A DNA stretch of 64,000 nt from Clostridia bacterium (GCA_017520505.1 JAFXFN010000006.1:1-64000), one strand, 5' to 3'. Positions 52,171-62,349 are shown, numbered from the stretch's first letter. Numbers and translations: made by a program. The notes: generated by a model from the sequence alone, not told the origin.

Positions 52171-52204
52171 AAAAGCGTCAGACTCCAATGAGTCTGACGC
52201 TTTT
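52171..52204. terminator. Bidirectional terminator
   Basis: AAAAGCGTCAGACTC (52171-52185) and GAGTCTGACGCTTTT (52190-52204) form a perfect 15-bp stem with a CAAT loop, with T-runs on both strands, between converging genes. Confidence 0.93.
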
Positions 52205-52215
52205 ATAAGCTTATT

Positions 52216-52890
52216 TTAAGAAATAAGCTCAGATACACTTACAAATTCGTATCCTCTTTCAATAAGCCTCGGTATTACCGTTTCGAGTGCTGACGGTGTC
52301 GGCGTGTCGGGTGTGATAAAATCGTGAAACAGAATTATATCACCGCACCCCACCCCGTCAAGTATTCTTTGCGATATCGTTTCCGACGGCGTATGCGCCC
52401 AGTCCCTCGTATCGTGTGACCACAGTATAACGTCACATCCGCTTTTTTTCGCCGTGCTTGAAACATCAGCACCGCAATATCCCTCGGGTGGACGGAACAA
52501 AACGGGCTTTTTACCCGTGAGCCTGCTGATGACTTCAGAGGCTTTTTCTATTTCCGCCTCAAGCTCCTGTGCGCTTACCTTTTTCAAATGCGGATGCGAA
52601 TACGTGTGGTTTCCTATTTCGTGACCTGACGAGGCTATACGCTTAACCTTTTCGGGATGTCTTTCAGCATTCACGCCTATGACGAAGAACGTCGCCTTGA
52701 CACCGTATTTTTCAAGTATATCGAGAATTTCATCCGTATACTTATAATGCGGGCCGTCATCAAATGTCAGGGCGATCTTTTTTTCATCGGTGGCAACGCA
52801 CCGATAAACTCCGTTTTCCGCCAATGCAGGGAAAACAGCCGAAAAACACAGAAAAAATGAGCTGATAACACACAAAAATTTTATCCGCAC
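52216..52890 (-). CDS. Exported polysaccharide deacetylase (CE4)
   Basis: The 224-residue protein has a signal peptide (about 1-24) and one NodB domain with the CE4 motifs TFDDGPHYKYTD (catalytic and metal Asp), NHTYSHPHL (metal His residues) and FRPPEGYCG. It removes acetyl groups from peptidoglycan or related glycans outside the membrane. Its GTG start overlaps the end of the next deacetylase gene by ten bases; a TTG at codon 6 is an alternative. The length resembles sporulation deacetylases of the PdaB group. Confidence 0.9.
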   Translation of the reverse strand: MRIKFLCVISSFFLCFSAVFPALAENGVYRCVATDEKKIALTFDDGPHYKYTDEILDILEKYGVKATFFVIGVNAERHPEKVKRIASSGHEIGNHTYSHPHLKKVSAQELEAEIEKASEVISRLTGKKPVLFRPPEGYCGADVSSTAKKSGCDVILWSHDTRDWAHTPSETISQRILDGVGCGDIILFHDFITPDTPTPSALETVIPRLIERGYEFVSVSELIS

Positions 52891-53666
52891 AGCTCGTCAA
52901 GTGTACCGAAGCGGTAGCCCATACCTTCCCATTCAGTCAAAACGCTGTCGAGTATATCGGCATTCGTTTTTGAGGTGGGGTGAAGCAGAACCACCATACC
53001 GTTATGCGTATTATCCAAAATGAGTTTTTTTGCTTTTGCAGGGTCGGGCTGTTTGTTGTTATCCCAATCCGCATACGCAAAGCTCCAGAATACGGTCTTA
53101 TATCCAAGCTCATTTGCAAATTTCAGATTTTGTTCGGAAAATCTGCCCTCGGGAGGTCTGTAGTACATAGCCATACCCTCGCCCGTCATCTCGGTATAAT
53201 ATGAAGAAAGGTCGGAAAGCTCACGTTCAAATACTGCTTTGTCCGTTATCTTCGTCATATCCTTATGACGTGCTGTGTGGTTGCATACAAGATGTCCTTC
53301 GTTTGCCATTCTTTTCACAAGCTCGGTATTTCTTCTTATGAGATTGTCGAGCACAAAGAATGCACCCTTTGCTCCGTGAGCCTTTAAGGTATCTAAAATA
53401 CGCTCTATATTACCGTTTTCATATCCTGCATCAAACGTAAGATATATGACCTTTTCGTTTTCATCGCCGACGTAATACCCGCCGAGATCGTTTATAAAAT
53501 TGAATCTCGGATCGAGTGTCGGCGCTTTATGCTCCGAATTTCTTTTACAGTAATAATTGAAAGGCTCGTTTGCGCACGATGTCGTTACGTCACTGCCGTT
53601 TACAGCGCTCGGTATCAAAAGAAAAAGCGCTGTCAGCACGGCGCAAAATCTGTATATTTTCGTCAT
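52881..53666 (-). CDS. pdaA: PdaA-type delta-lactam-biosynthetic deacetylase
   Basis: PdaA removes acetyl groups from muramic acid during spore cortex synthesis, which leads to the muramic delta-lactam. The 261-residue protein has a signal peptide, YLTFDAGYENGN (the TFDAGYENG variant is the PdaA hallmark), NHTARHKDM, YYRPPEGRFSE and WSFAYADWD. The frame opens at 53699, but AAGGACGG five bases before the ATG at 53666 marks the start; the earlier TTG lies in the terminator hairpin of the upstream gene. Confidence 0.92.
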   Translation of the reverse strand: MTKIYRFCAVLTALFLLIPSAVNGSDVTTSCANEPFNYYCKRNSEHKAPTLDPRFNFINDLGGYYVGDENEKVIYLTFDAGYENGNIERILDTLKAHGAKGAFFVLDNLIRRNTELVKRMANEGHLVCNHTARHKDMTKITDKAVFERELSDLSSYYTEMTGEGMAMYYRPPEGRFSEQNLKFANELGYKTVFWSFAYADWDNNKQPDPAKAKKLILDNTHNGMVVLLHPTSKTNADILDSVLTEWEGMGYRFGTLDELCG

Positions 53667-53687
53667 TTGAACCGTCCTTGAAATGAA

Positions 53688-53726
53688 TTTTGCCCGCAAG
53701 AGTATTGTAACTCAAAGCGGGCAAAA
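53688..53726 (-). terminator. Terminator of the GrpB-Nudix fusion gene
   Basis: TTTTGCCCGC (53688-53697) pairs perfectly with GCGGGCAAAA (53717-53726), with an inner GAGT/ACTC pair. On the minus strand it is followed by ATTCATTTC. It lies 20 bases after the stop at 53746. Confidence 0.65.
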
Positions 53727-53745
53727 TATACTTTAAAACGGTTTA

Positions 53746-55017
53746 TCAGTTTTTGGATTTTCTTCCAAGATTATAAATGAAGCTTTCAGCCTCTGCAAGA
53801 ATACGTCTGTAATTTGAATTCCAGAACAGTCGGCACGCATCATCGTATTTGAGCCATCTGTATTCCGACATAACGCTTTCAAACACTATTTTAGGATCGT
53901 TTGATTCTGCAAGGAACAAAACGACCGTCTTTCTGCATGGTGCGGCAAGCCTGTACGTTACGGAATGTCTGAAATTCTTATGAGGCTTTAAATGCTGACC
54001 TATCTCCTCAAACACTTCCCTCTTTGCCGTCTGCAATTCGGTCTCGCACATTTCCATGTGGCCTTTCGGGAAGCTCCACGTACCCGAACGCTTCTGGAAC
54101 AGCAAGAGATATTTTATACCGTCGGGTGTTTTTCTGTAGACTATCATTCCCGCAGACTTCTGATAAAGTGAATTTACGGTTATTTCGTAAAACTTTTCAC
54201 GAAAATGCACCGCTTCCTCTATTCTTGCCTGATTTACGTACACACCGGGAGGTGCGAGCACAAGGCGCACACCGCATTCGCCGCCTCTGTGTATGACACC
54301 GACAACGGTACCTGTAAAAGATGCAACGGTTGTTCTTACACCGAGAATATATGCGCGAAGCTCCTTTCCGTCAGCGCCGTGCTCACCCTCAATAACTCCG
54401 TAATTTATCGGATACGTTATATTTTTCTTCGTGGGGTGGCGTGTGCCTATCGGACGTGTAACGCTTACGGTAAACGTCTTACCTAAATAATTACGTGTGC
54501 TTGTTTTTCTTACTACATTTCTTATATATTCCGATTTTGATGCATTATAATGGTCAACGCTGTCCGGATGCTTGAGGTATGCCGCCTCTTTTATTTTTAT
54601 ATATTCCTCTCTGTGTGAATCCTTTGCACCGAGATATTTTCTGAAATTGATAAAGCCCTGCCATCTTTCATCCATATACTCAACGAAATGGATATTGTGC
54701 GTAACTATATCGTTTTCAAGATCGCCCGAGAAGAAAAACATTCGTCTTGCGTTATCTCTGCCCGGCATGTGATATACACCAATCTCGGCAAGCTCCGGGA
54801 TAAACTTGTTCACATCCTCAAGAAAACGAACGCCGACGGCAATATCGATTACGGGAACTGCTGACATACCGAAAACAGCGGTCGAGCCGATATGTTGTAT
54901 ATCCACCGCAAATGTGCCGAGCACGTTTTTTAAATTCATTATGGCATCCGATGCCTCTTTTTTCCACGCAGGATCATAAGCGGATAAGCAGACCTTACCT
55001 TCTTTTATTCCCAACAC
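53746..55017 (-). CDS. GrpB / pyrophosphatase-like / Nudix triple-domain protein
   Basis: Three domains can be seen in 423 residues. Residues 1-168 are a GrpB/UPF0157 nucleotidyltransferase-fold domain with IQHIGSTAVFGMSAVPVIDI and HNIHFVEY. Residues about 175-290 resemble the inorganic-pyrophosphatase-like module (TRPIGTRHPTKKNITYPINYGVIEG, then AYILGV). Residues about 293-415 are a Nudix hydrolase with the box GHMEMCETELQTAKREVFEEIG complete. The GTG start follows AAAGGG. A role in nucleotide-derivative clean-up or signalling is likely, but the substrate is unknown. Confidence 0.85.
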   Translation of the reverse strand: MLGIKEGKVCLSAYDPAWKKEASDAIMNLKNVLGTFAVDIQHIGSTAVFGMSAVPVIDIAVGVRFLEDVNKFIPELAEIGVYHMPGRDNARRMFFFSGDLENDIVTHNIHFVEYMDERWQGFINFRKYLGAKDSHREEYIKIKEAAYLKHPDSVDHYNASKSEYIRNVVRKTSTRNYLGKTFTVSVTRPIGTRHPTKKNITYPINYGVIEGEHGADGKELRAYILGVRTTVASFTGTVVGVIHRGGECGVRLVLAPPGVYVNQARIEEAVHFREKFYEITVNSLYQKSAGMIVYRKTPDGIKYLLLFQKRSGTWSFPKGHMEMCETELQTAKREVFEEIGQHLKPHKNFRHSVTYRLAAPCRKTVVLFLAESNDPKIVFESVMSEYRWLKYDDACRLFWNSNYRRILAEAESFIYNLGRKSKN

Positions 55018-55047
55018 GGTATGTCACCCTTTCTTTCTACGTTTTTT

Positions 55048-55078
55048 AAAAAATCAGTGTCTGTGACACTGATTTTTT
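55048..55078. terminator. Terminator of htrA
   Basis: AAAAAATCAGTGTC (55048-55061) and GACACTGATTTTTT (55065-55078) form a perfect 14-bp stem with a TGT loop and T-runs on both strands, five bases after the htrA stop. Confidence 0.92.
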
Positions 55079-55082
55079 AATT

Positions 55083-56414
55083 TTAATTATCTTCTGCGGG
55101 ACGTGTAACCGTAAACTCAACGGTAATTATCTGTGATTTTCCGTCACGGTAGATTACCATTTCCGCTGTATCGCCGACACAGTACGACGCAATAAGAGTT
55201 GAAAGCGTGCTGGGGCTTGATATCATAGTTCCATCAACGGTAAATATAATATCATTTACCTTCAGTCCCGACTTCTGCGCATCATATCCGTCAACGACCT
55301 TTGTTATATAAACATATCCCTGTCTTGTCTGTCCTATCTCAACACCGAGGTATGCTTTGTCGGTTGACGATTTGTTTGCAATTATATCCTGAACGATTCC
55401 GTATGCCGTATTCGAAGGAATTGCAAATCCGATACCCTCAACGTCGCTTCCCGACGATTTTGCGTTAACAACACCGATAAGCTCGCCTGCCATATTGAAC
55501 AGCGCTCCGCCCGAATTACCGGGATTTACGGGAGCATCCGTCTGGATAAGCGTCATCATTTTATTATCGATCTTTATTTCACGTGCAAGCGCTGAAACGA
55601 TACCGCTTGTAACGGAGCCGCCAAGCTCTCCCAGAGGATTTCCTATAGCAATTACGGTCTGACCGACTTTAAGATTATCGGAATTTCCGAATGTTGCCGT
55701 GGAAAGCTCCTGCGCTTCGATCTTAATAACAGCAAGGTCATTTTTCGTGTTTACGCCCCAGATAACAGCATCGTAAACGTCACCGCTTCTGAGTCTTACC
55801 GTAACCTTTTCCGCACCGTCTATAACGTGGTTGTTCGTTACAATAAAGCCGTCGTGCGTTACGATAACACCGCTTCCCGCACCCTGCGAAACGCTTTGAC
55901 CGAAGATAGAACCGTAAACGACCTTTTCCGTTTTTATTTCAACAACGCAGTCAACGGTCTTTTCAACGATATTGACCATTTCATTCGGCTGTACGATAAC
56001 GTCGCTGTATGCGAGCGTTTCGTCACTCGCCGTAACTTCGTCCTTTTTATCTGTCGTCTGATCCTTTGTTACCTCGCCGTTTACAGGAGGCGTTACGCCG
56101 TTATTACCGAAATACCGTCCTGCAAAATATGCGCCTGTACAAAGCAAAACAACTATGACAACACAAGCGATAATAAGTCCTGCCGAGCCTTTCTTTTTAG
56201 GCTTTTCGGGGTACGGAGATGAAACTGTGTCGGGATTTGAAAAATAGCTTCTCGTTCCTCCGTCATTGAACGACGACGCTTTGTAATATCCCGTATCGTC
56301 TTTAGAGGGTTCAGCACTTTGTGCTTCGCCAAGAGGGGATGAACCGACGTCGGTCTTCGTTTCTTCGTTTGAGTTTAAATTTTCATTATAATTGTTATCG
56401 AAATTTTCGTTCAT
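55083..56414 (-). CDS. htrA: HtrA/DegP-family membrane-anchored serine protease
   Basis: The 443-residue protein has a polar N-terminal tail of about 75 residues, one membrane helix (GLIIACVVIVVLLCTGAYFAG) and an extracellular trypsin-like domain. The catalytic triad is seen in TNNHVIDGAE (His), NTKNDLAVIKI (Asp) and PVNPGNSGGALFN (Ser). A C-terminal PDZ domain contains GYDAQKSGLKVNDIIFTVDG. It handles misfolded exported proteins under stress. AAAGGA precedes the ATG. Confidence 0.95.
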   Translation of the reverse strand: MNENFDNNYNENLNSNEETKTDVGSSPLGEAQSAEPSKDDTGYYKASSFNDGGTRSYFSNPDTVSSPYPEKPKKKGSAGLIIACVVIVVLLCTGAYFAGRYFGNNGVTPPVNGEVTKDQTTDKKDEVTASDETLAYSDVIVQPNEMVNIVEKTVDCVVEIKTEKVVYGSIFGQSVSQGAGSGVIVTHDGFIVTNNHVIDGAEKVTVRLRSGDVYDAVIWGVNTKNDLAVIKIEAQELSTATFGNSDNLKVGQTVIAIGNPLGELGGSVTSGIVSALAREIKIDNKMMTLIQTDAPVNPGNSGGALFNMAGELIGVVNAKSSGSDVEGIGFAIPSNTAYGIVQDIIANKSSTDKAYLGVEIGQTRQGYVYITKVVDGYDAQKSGLKVNDIIFTVDGTMISSPSTLSTLIASYCVGDTAEMVIYRDGKSQIITVEFTVTRPAEDN

Positions 56415-56521
56415 CGTTTAGTCCTTTCAAAATTATGTATTACAGCTCTGTGCTTTTATTATTGCACCTCTATGTGACAGTAATGTGAAAACACACAGGC
56501 AATATTTTGAAATTATAAGAC

Positions 56522-57730
56522 TTATGCGAAAACTTTATATGAAGATATTACGGAATATCCTCTTTCCTCTAAGATCTTACAGAAGCTGTTATATTCTTCA
56601 GCATTGAATTTATCCGTAACAAAAGCCACAACATTCTCTTCTGTAATATGTGCGCAGATGTTGAATTTCTTTTCGAAGTCCGCAACATCACCGCCGACAC
56701 GCATAAGATATGCAAATTCTCTTTCGTCCTTTGCAAGCATATCCTTTCCGTCCTTCCACGGCGCAAACTGTGACTTTGCACCCTTTCTTGCGGCAATGTC
56801 GATTATATCGGAAACAACTGCGCTTGCAGTCGGAAGCTTACCTGCGCCTCTGCCGTAGAACATAACCGTTCCTGCGGCATCCGTGTCGACCATGATTCCG
56901 TTGAATACGTCTTCGATTCCGTAAAGCGGAACGTTGTCTGCAATACAGTAAGGCGACACTTCAAGGGAAAGCTTTTCGCCGCACATTTCGGCAACACCGA
57001 GAAGCTTTATTTTACAACCGAATGATTCAGCCGCTTCAACGTCTTTTCTCGTTATCTTCGATATACCCGTAACCTTTACGTCATCGGGGCATACAAGACA
57101 GTCGGACATTATTGCGCCGAGAATACAGATCTTTCTGCAAGTGTCAAATCCCTCAACGTCTGCTGTGGGATCCTTTTCAGCATAGCCCTTCGCCTGTGCT
57201 TCGGAAAGCGCCGTGTCATAGCTTTTTCCGTGTGTGAACATATTGGTAAGAATATAGTTCGTAGTTCCGTTAAGGATACCTGCAATACGTGATATTCTGT
57301 TTGCGGAAAGGCACTGTGCAATGGGAGTAAGCGCAGGAATTGCACCGCCCGTGCTTGCTTCAAAGAGGTATCTTGCGCCGTTTGCTTCTGCCTTCTGCAT
57401 AAGCTCAACGCCGCAGTACGCAACTATCTCCTTATTTGACGTTACAACGCTCTTTCCCTTTTCAAGCGCCATCGTTGTGAATTTATAAGCCGCACCTCTG
57501 CCGCCCATCGTTTCAACAACAACGTCAACCGTAGGATCGTTTGCGATAATTTCAAAATCCTTTACCATTTTATCAGCAAAGGGAGAATCGGGAAATTCAC
57601 GTATATCGCATATATATTTGAGGTTTATTTTTTCGCCGGCATTTTTCTCTATAATATCGGCATTATTCGTCAAAAGCTCACAAACACCGCTTCCGACGGT
57701 GCCGAAGCCGATAACAGCAACATTAAGCAT
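56522..57730 (-). CDS. hom: Homoserine dehydrogenase
   Basis: Hom reduces aspartate semialdehyde to homoserine, the branch to threonine and methionine. The 402-residue enzyme has VAVIGFGTVGSGV, VVETMGGRGAAY, VTSNKEIVAYCG, ILNGTTNYILTNMF with the catalytic region EAQAKGYAEKDPTADVEGFD, and a C-terminal ACT-like domain (about 335-402) for feedback control. AAAGGA precedes the ATG. Confidence 0.97.
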   Translation of the reverse strand: MLNVAVIGFGTVGSGVCELLTNNADIIEKNAGEKINLKYICDIREFPDSPFADKMVKDFEIIANDPTVDVVVETMGGRGAAYKFTTMALEKGKSVVTSNKEIVAYCGVELMQKAEANGARYLFEASTGGAIPALTPIAQCLSANRISRIAGILNGTTNYILTNMFTHGKSYDTALSEAQAKGYAEKDPTADVEGFDTCRKICILGAIMSDCLVCPDDVKVTGISKITRKDVEAAESFGCKIKLLGVAEMCGEKLSLEVSPYCIADNVPLYGIEDVFNGIMVDTDAAGTVMFYGRGAGKLPTASAVVSDIIDIAARKGAKSQFAPWKDGKDMLAKDEREFAYLMRVGGDVADFEKKFNICAHITEENVVAFVTDKFNAEEYNSFCKILEERGYSVISSYKVFA

Positions 57731-57768
57731 TTCATTTATTCCTTTCGATAATTCTATGGGATTTTGTT

Positions 57769-57797
57769 ATTTTACCATAAAAGAATGAAAAAATCAA
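57769..57797 (-). promoter_or_regulatory. Promoter of hom
   Basis: On the minus strand TTGATT (57792-57797), a 17-base spacer and TAAAAT (57769-57774) lie about 40 bases before the ATG. Confidence 0.65.
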
Positions 57798-57981
57798 CAA
57801 TTTATTTGTAATTTTAGTGTATAAAGCTTTAATGATGTATGATAAAACACACAAAAAACACTTATTACAATTTATTATTTCTACTCTTAACATTTTTTTT
57901 GTGATATCATTCCATCGTCACACTGTATAAAACCGACGAAAAGATTTTTTAAAATAAATTCTTAAATGTGCATATTGGGAC
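57798..57981. other. AT-rich gap between divergent hom and glgB promoters
   Basis: The 315-base region between hom and glgB contains the two divergent promoters. Its middle part is AT-rich, with a run of T at about 57892-57900. I see no gene, hairpin or repeat in it that I can support. Confidence 0.5.
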
Positions 57982-58010
57982 TTGTAATTTTCAATATTAT
58001 GTATTATAAT
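57982..58010 (+). promoter_or_regulatory. Promoter of the glycogen operon
   Basis: TTGTAA (57982-57987), a 17-base spacer and a perfect TATAAT (58005-58010) predict transcription from about 58017. This lies past the first in-frame start of glgB and supports the ATG at 58046. Confidence 0.75.
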
Positions 58011-58045
58011 ATAAATTGAGATTTTTTAACCGAAGGAGTGACATT

Positions 58046-59950
58046 ATGGCAAGAAAAAAAGAAGAGCTTGCTCCATACTTATTCCACCAGGGTACAAACT
58101 TTGAATCCTATAAGTATCTCGGGCATCACACGCTTTCAAAAGGCACTACCGTATTCAGAGTATGGGCGCCTAATGCCGATGCCGTTTACGTAACGGGTGA
58201 CTTCAATAATTGGGACGAAAGCTGCCCTATGGAAAGGATCACCGACAACGGTATATGGCAGGCGGAGCTTAAACTCAAGGTACAAAACAACGAAAAATTA
58301 AAATATAAATATAAGATAAAGCGAGGCGGAAATGAATTTTACAAAGCAGATCCATACGCTGTACATTCAGGCACACTTTCCGAAACCGCATCATATCTTT
58401 ACGAGCTGAATGAATACAATTGGACAGACAATGATTGGATGAGCTACCGCCGAAAAACCGTTTTCCGCGGTGAGTATCCGATACCGATGAACATATACGA
58501 GGTTCACCTCGGCTCGTGGAAAAAGCACGATGACGGCTCATATCTGTCATACATTGAGCTTGCAGACGAGCTTGCGCCGTATGTAAAGCAGATGGGCTAC
58601 ACGCACATTGAGCTTATGCCGATAGCCGAGCATCCGTTTGACGGCTCGTGGGGATATCAGGTGTGCAATTTCTACTCACCCACCTCACGCTTCGGAACAC
58701 CTGAAATGTTTATGTATTTCGTAAACAAGATGCACGAATACGGCATCGGTGTTATTATGGACTGGGTACCTGCTCACTTTCCTAAAAACGCACACGGACT
58801 TTATGAATTCGACGGCTCGCCTCTTTATGAATATCAGGGCTGGGACAGAATGGAGCATAAGGTCTGGGGCACACGCTTCTTCGACGTCGGGCGTGAAGAG
58901 GTACAGTCCTTCCTCGTTTCAAATGCGCATTACTGGTTGAAGGAATACCACATTGACGGCTTGAGAGTTGACGCCGTTGCGGCAATGCTTTATCTTGACT
59001 ATGACAGAGCACCCGGCGAGTGGACACCCGCATTTGACGGCTCTAATAAAAATTATGAGTCGATCGCATTTTTCAAAAAGCTGAACTCGTCTATTGAGCT
59101 TCGCTTCCCCGATGTAATAATGGCGGCGGAGGAATCGACCGACTGGCCGATGATAACGAAGCCCGTGTCAGACGGCGGTCTCGGCTTCCATTTCAAATGG
59201 AATATGGGCTGGATGAATGACATCACTGCTTACGTAAAGCGTGATCCCATATACAGGCAGTACCATCACACGGCACTCAATTTCTCACTTATGTACTCAT
59301 TCAACGAGAATTATATACTTCCTATTTCTCACGACGAGGTCGTACACTGCAAAAACTCCGTCATCGACAAAATGTGGGGAGATTATCATCAGAAATTTGC
59401 AGGCGCAAGACTGTTTATGACATATATGATGTGCCACCCCGGCAAAAAGCTGATGTTTATGGGAAGTGAATTCGCACAGTTCCGTGAATGGGATTACGCA
59501 TCATCACTTGAATGGTTTATGCTTGACTTCCCTGCGCACAAAACATTTCATCATTTCGTTTCAAGGCTTAACCGCTTCTATCTTTCACAAAGCTCCCTTT
59601 GGGAATGTGATACGTCTTGGGACGGCTTCACGTGGATACGTGCGGATGATAACAGCGGAAATATGTCAGTCTTTACAAGACAGAACAAAAACGGCAAAAA
59701 GCTGCTTTGCATTATGAATTTCTCGGCGTCTTACAAGGATAACTGCCCGATAGGAGTTCCCGACAGCGGTTATTGGCACGAGATTTTCTCAACAGACTCA
59801 CAGGAATTCGGCGGTGGCGGATCTGTAAACGGTTCGGTGCTTGCACGTGAAATGATGTGCGACGGTCAGCCGTATGCGCTTTCAGTTGCAATTCCCCCTC
59901 TTTCGGCAATTATTTTTGAGCAAGAAGACATAAAGATCAAAGGCGAATAA
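58046..59950 (+). CDS. glgB: 1,4-alpha-glucan branching enzyme
   Basis: GlgB makes alpha-1,6 branches in glycogen. The 634-residue protein has an N-terminal CBM48 (TVFRVWAPNADAVYVTGDFNNWD) and a GH13 barrel with EVHLGSWK, ELMPIAEHPFDGSWGYQ, DGLRVDAVAAMLYLDY (nucleophile Asp), AAEESTDWP (acid Glu) and PISHDEVVH. A C-terminal beta domain follows. GAAGGAG before the ATG at 58046 and the promoter position rule out the start at 58016. It is the first gene of the operon. Confidence 0.97.
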   Translation: MARKKEELAPYLFHQGTNFESYKYLGHHTLSKGTTVFRVWAPNADAVYVTGDFNNWDESCPMERITDNGIWQAELKLKVQNNEKLKYKYKIKRGGNEFYKADPYAVHSGTLSETASYLYELNEYNWTDNDWMSYRRKTVFRGEYPIPMNIYEVHLGSWKKHDDGSYLSYIELADELAPYVKQMGYTHIELMPIAEHPFDGSWGYQVCNFYSPTSRFGTPEMFMYFVNKMHEYGIGVIMDWVPAHFPKNAHGLYEFDGSPLYEYQGWDRMEHKVWGTRFFDVGREEVQSFLVSNAHYWLKEYHIDGLRVDAVAAMLYLDYDRAPGEWTPAFDGSNKNYESIAFFKKLNSSIELRFPDVIMAAEESTDWPMITKPVSDGGLGFHFKWNMGWMNDITAYVKRDPIYRQYHHTALNFSLMYSFNENYILPISHDEVVHCKNSVIDKMWGDYHQKFAGARLFMTYMMCHPGKKLMFMGSEFAQFREWDYASSLEWFMLDFPAHKTFHHFVSRLNRFYLSQSSLWECDTSWDGFTWIRADDNSGNMSVFTRQNKNGKKLLCIMNFSASYKDNCPIGVPDSGYWHEIFSTDSQEFGGGGSVNGSVLAREMMCDGQPYALSVAIPPLSAIIFEQEDIKIKGE

Positions 59951-59974
59951 AATAAATCGTAAAGGAGAACATCA

Positions 59975-61189
59975 ATGTTCAAGAAAAAAGAATGTGTTGC
60001 CATGCTTCTGGCAGGCGGTCAGGGCAGCAGGCTTTACACACTGACGGAAAAAACCGCAAAGCCCGCCGTTGTTTTCGGCGGAAAGTACAGAATCATTGAC
60101 TTCACTCTTTCCAACTGCGTAAATTCGGGCATCGATACTGTCGGAGTTCTTACACAGTATCAGCCTCTGGTGCTCAATGAGTACATCGGAAACGGACAGC
60201 CCTGGGACCTTGACAAAACATACGGCGGTGCTATGGTGCTTCCTCCATATCAGCGTCAGAAGGGCGCTGACTGGTACAGCGGCACGGCAAATGCAATTTA
60301 TCAGAACATCGACTTCATCGCAAGATATGATCCCGACTACGTACTTATCCTCTCGGGTGACCACATTTACAAGATGGATTACTATGCGATGCTCGACTAT
60401 CACAAGAAAAACAATGCAGACTGCACGATAGCCGTTATAGACGTACCGCTTGCAGAGGCAAGCCGTTTCGGCATCATGAACACAAATGATGACGGCTCTA
60501 TCTATCAGTTTGAGGAAAAGCCGAAGGAGCCCAAGAGTACGAAGGCTTCAATGGGTATTTATATATTCAACAAGCAGAAGCTGTTTGATTATCTTACAGC
60601 CGACGAGGCTGATCCTAACTCATCAAAGGACTTCGGTAAGAACATAATCCCCGCAATGCTTGAAGGCGGTGAGCGTATGTTTGCATATCCCTTCAGCGGT
60701 TATTGGAAAGACGTCGGAACGATCTCAAGCCTTTGGGAAGCAAATATGGATCTTCTCGGCGAGCAGCCTGTATTCAACCTCAAGGAGCCTTCCTGGAGAA
60801 TATACTCACGAAATTCAACAGAGCCCCCGCACTACACAGGCGATAATTCAATTATCGTCAACTCTCTGATAACAGAAGGCTGTGAGATATACGGACGTGT
60901 TGAAAACTCCGTGCTTTCAAACGGCGTTACTGTGGAAGCCGGTGCTGTTGTCAAAGACAGCGTAATTATGGAAGGAACAGTAATAAAATCGGGCGCTGTT
61001 GTAAACTATACCGTAATGGACGGCAACACAGTGGTCGGATGCGGCTGTTCTGTCGGAGGCAGCAAAGAAAACGGCGAGATAACACTTGTCGGCGGCGGTC
61101 TTAAAATTCCCGACGGCACCGTCATTGAGCCGGGCAAAATGATAAACGAAAGTTCTCTTAAAGAGCTTACCGAAAAGGAGGATAAATAA
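59975..61189 (+). CDS. glgC: Glucose-1-phosphate adenylyltransferase, catalytic subunit
   Basis: GlgC makes ADP-glucose. The 404-residue protein has the nucleotide loop [71 protein letters not shown], and a left-handed beta-helix C-terminal domain made of hexapeptide repeats. It pairs with GlgD next door, as in other Firmicutes. AAAGGAG precedes the ATG. Confidence 0.97.
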   Translation: MFKKKECVAMLLAGGQGSRLYTLTEKTAKPAVVFGGKYRIIDFTLSNCVNSGIDTVGVLTQYQPLVLNEYIGNGQPWDLDKTYGGAMVLPPYQRQKGADWYSGTANAIYQNIDFIARYDPDYVLILSGDHIYKMDYYAMLDYHKKNNADCTIAVIDVPLAEASRFGIMNTNDDGSIYQFEEKPKEPKSTKASMGIYIFNKQKLFDYLTADEADPNSSKDFGKNIIPAMLEGGERMFAYPFSGYWKDVGTISSLWEANMDLLGEQPVFNLKEPSWRIYSRNSTEPPHYTGDNSIIVNSLITEGCEIYGRVENSVLSNGVTVEAGAVVKDSVIMEGTVIKSGAVVNYTVMDGNTVVGCGCSVGGSKENGEITLVGGGLKIPDGTVIEPGKMINESSLKELTEKEDK

Positions 61190-61190
61190 T

Positions 61191-62321
61191 ATGTCTGCAG
61201 TTGGTATAATATTTTCAAATGTCCACGACAGAAACATCCCCGAGCTTACACAGATGAGAACAATGGCGTCTGTTCCCTACGGTTGCCGTTACAGATTCAT
61301 TGACTTTGCACTTTCCAACATGGTAAACTCCGGCATACAGAAGGTCGGTGTTATCACACAGTCAAACTACCAGTCACTTATGGACCATATAGGAAACGGA
61401 AAGGACTGGGACCTTGCCTCCCGTTCGGGCGGTATCAAAATACTTCCGCCGCACATAACAGCTTTTGCAAGCACATCGAGATTGAGCTTTGCAACGAGAC
61501 TTTCCGGACTTATAAACAGCTTGCACTTCATCGAAAGATGTAAGGAAGATTATGTCGTAATGTCCGACTGCGACGTTATATGCAACATTGATTTCAGAAA
61601 GCTTATCGATGCTCACGAGGAAACGGGAGCTGACATAACGATAGCTGTTAAAAACGTAGTGCTCAATTCCGAATCCTGCAAAAAGAACGTTATCATAAAT
61701 TCCGATGACGAGGGACGTGCGAAGGACATTTTCGTTTACCCCACGGAAAAGACGGGCGCACACGACATAAGCCTTAACATTATGGTTATGAAGCGTGAAT
61801 TCTTACATTCTATCATTCACGATTCAAAGGCACACGACTACACAAGCTTTAACTCCGACATCATAGCAAGAAACATAAATTCTTATAAAATAATGACGTA
61901 TAAATACGACGGTTATTTCGCTTGCGTTTCATCGTTTGCGGAATACTACTCCTCATCAATGGAGCTTTTGAAGCCTGACGTAAGAAATGCACTTTTCAAC
62001 ATCAAGGACCGTCCCGTGCTTACAAAGGTAAGAAACTCTTCCCCCACAAGATACGGCAACAATTCCTCCGTCAAGAATTCTCTTATTGCCGACGGATGTG
62101 TAATCGAAGGAACTGTTGAAAACTCCATCATATTCAGAGGTGTCAAGGTCAGCCGAGGCACTTGCGTAAAGAATTCAATCATTATGCAGGACTGCGAAAT
62201 AGGCGAAAACGTTGTTATAAACTGCTCCGTGCTTGACAAAAATGTTGTCGTGCGTGACTGCCGTGTGCTTTCAGGCCACGAAACAAAGCCGTATTTTGCC
62301 GAAAAAGGCATAATGATATAA
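61191..62321 (+). CDS. glgD: Glucose-1-phosphate adenylyltransferase, non-catalytic subunit
   Basis: GlgD resembles GlgC (YRFIDFALSNMVNSGI, hexapeptide repeats at the end) but lacks the GGxGxRL nucleotide loop and the Lys/Asp catalytic set; its N-terminus reads IIFSNVHDRNIPELTQMR. In Firmicutes GlgD modulates GlgC in a mixed complex. It has 376 residues. AAGGAGG lies at the end of glgC, one base before the start. Confidence 0.96.
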   Translation: MSAVGIIFSNVHDRNIPELTQMRTMASVPYGCRYRFIDFALSNMVNSGIQKVGVITQSNYQSLMDHIGNGKDWDLASRSGGIKILPPHITAFASTSRLSFATRLSGLINSLHFIERCKEDYVVMSDCDVICNIDFRKLIDAHEETGADITIAVKNVVLNSESCKKNVIINSDDEGRAKDIFVYPTEKTGAHDISLNIMVMKREFLHSIIHDSKAHDYTSFNSDIIARNINSYKIMTYKYDGYFACVSSFAEYYSSSMELLKPDVRNALFNIKDRPVLTKVRNSSPTRYGNNSSVKNSLIADGCVIEGTVENSIIFRGVKVSRGTCVKNSIIMQDCEIGENVVINCSVLDKNVVVRDCRVLSGHETKPYFAEKGIMI

Positions 62322-62349
62322 TTACAATCCGAAAGGAACGGATACAGTA

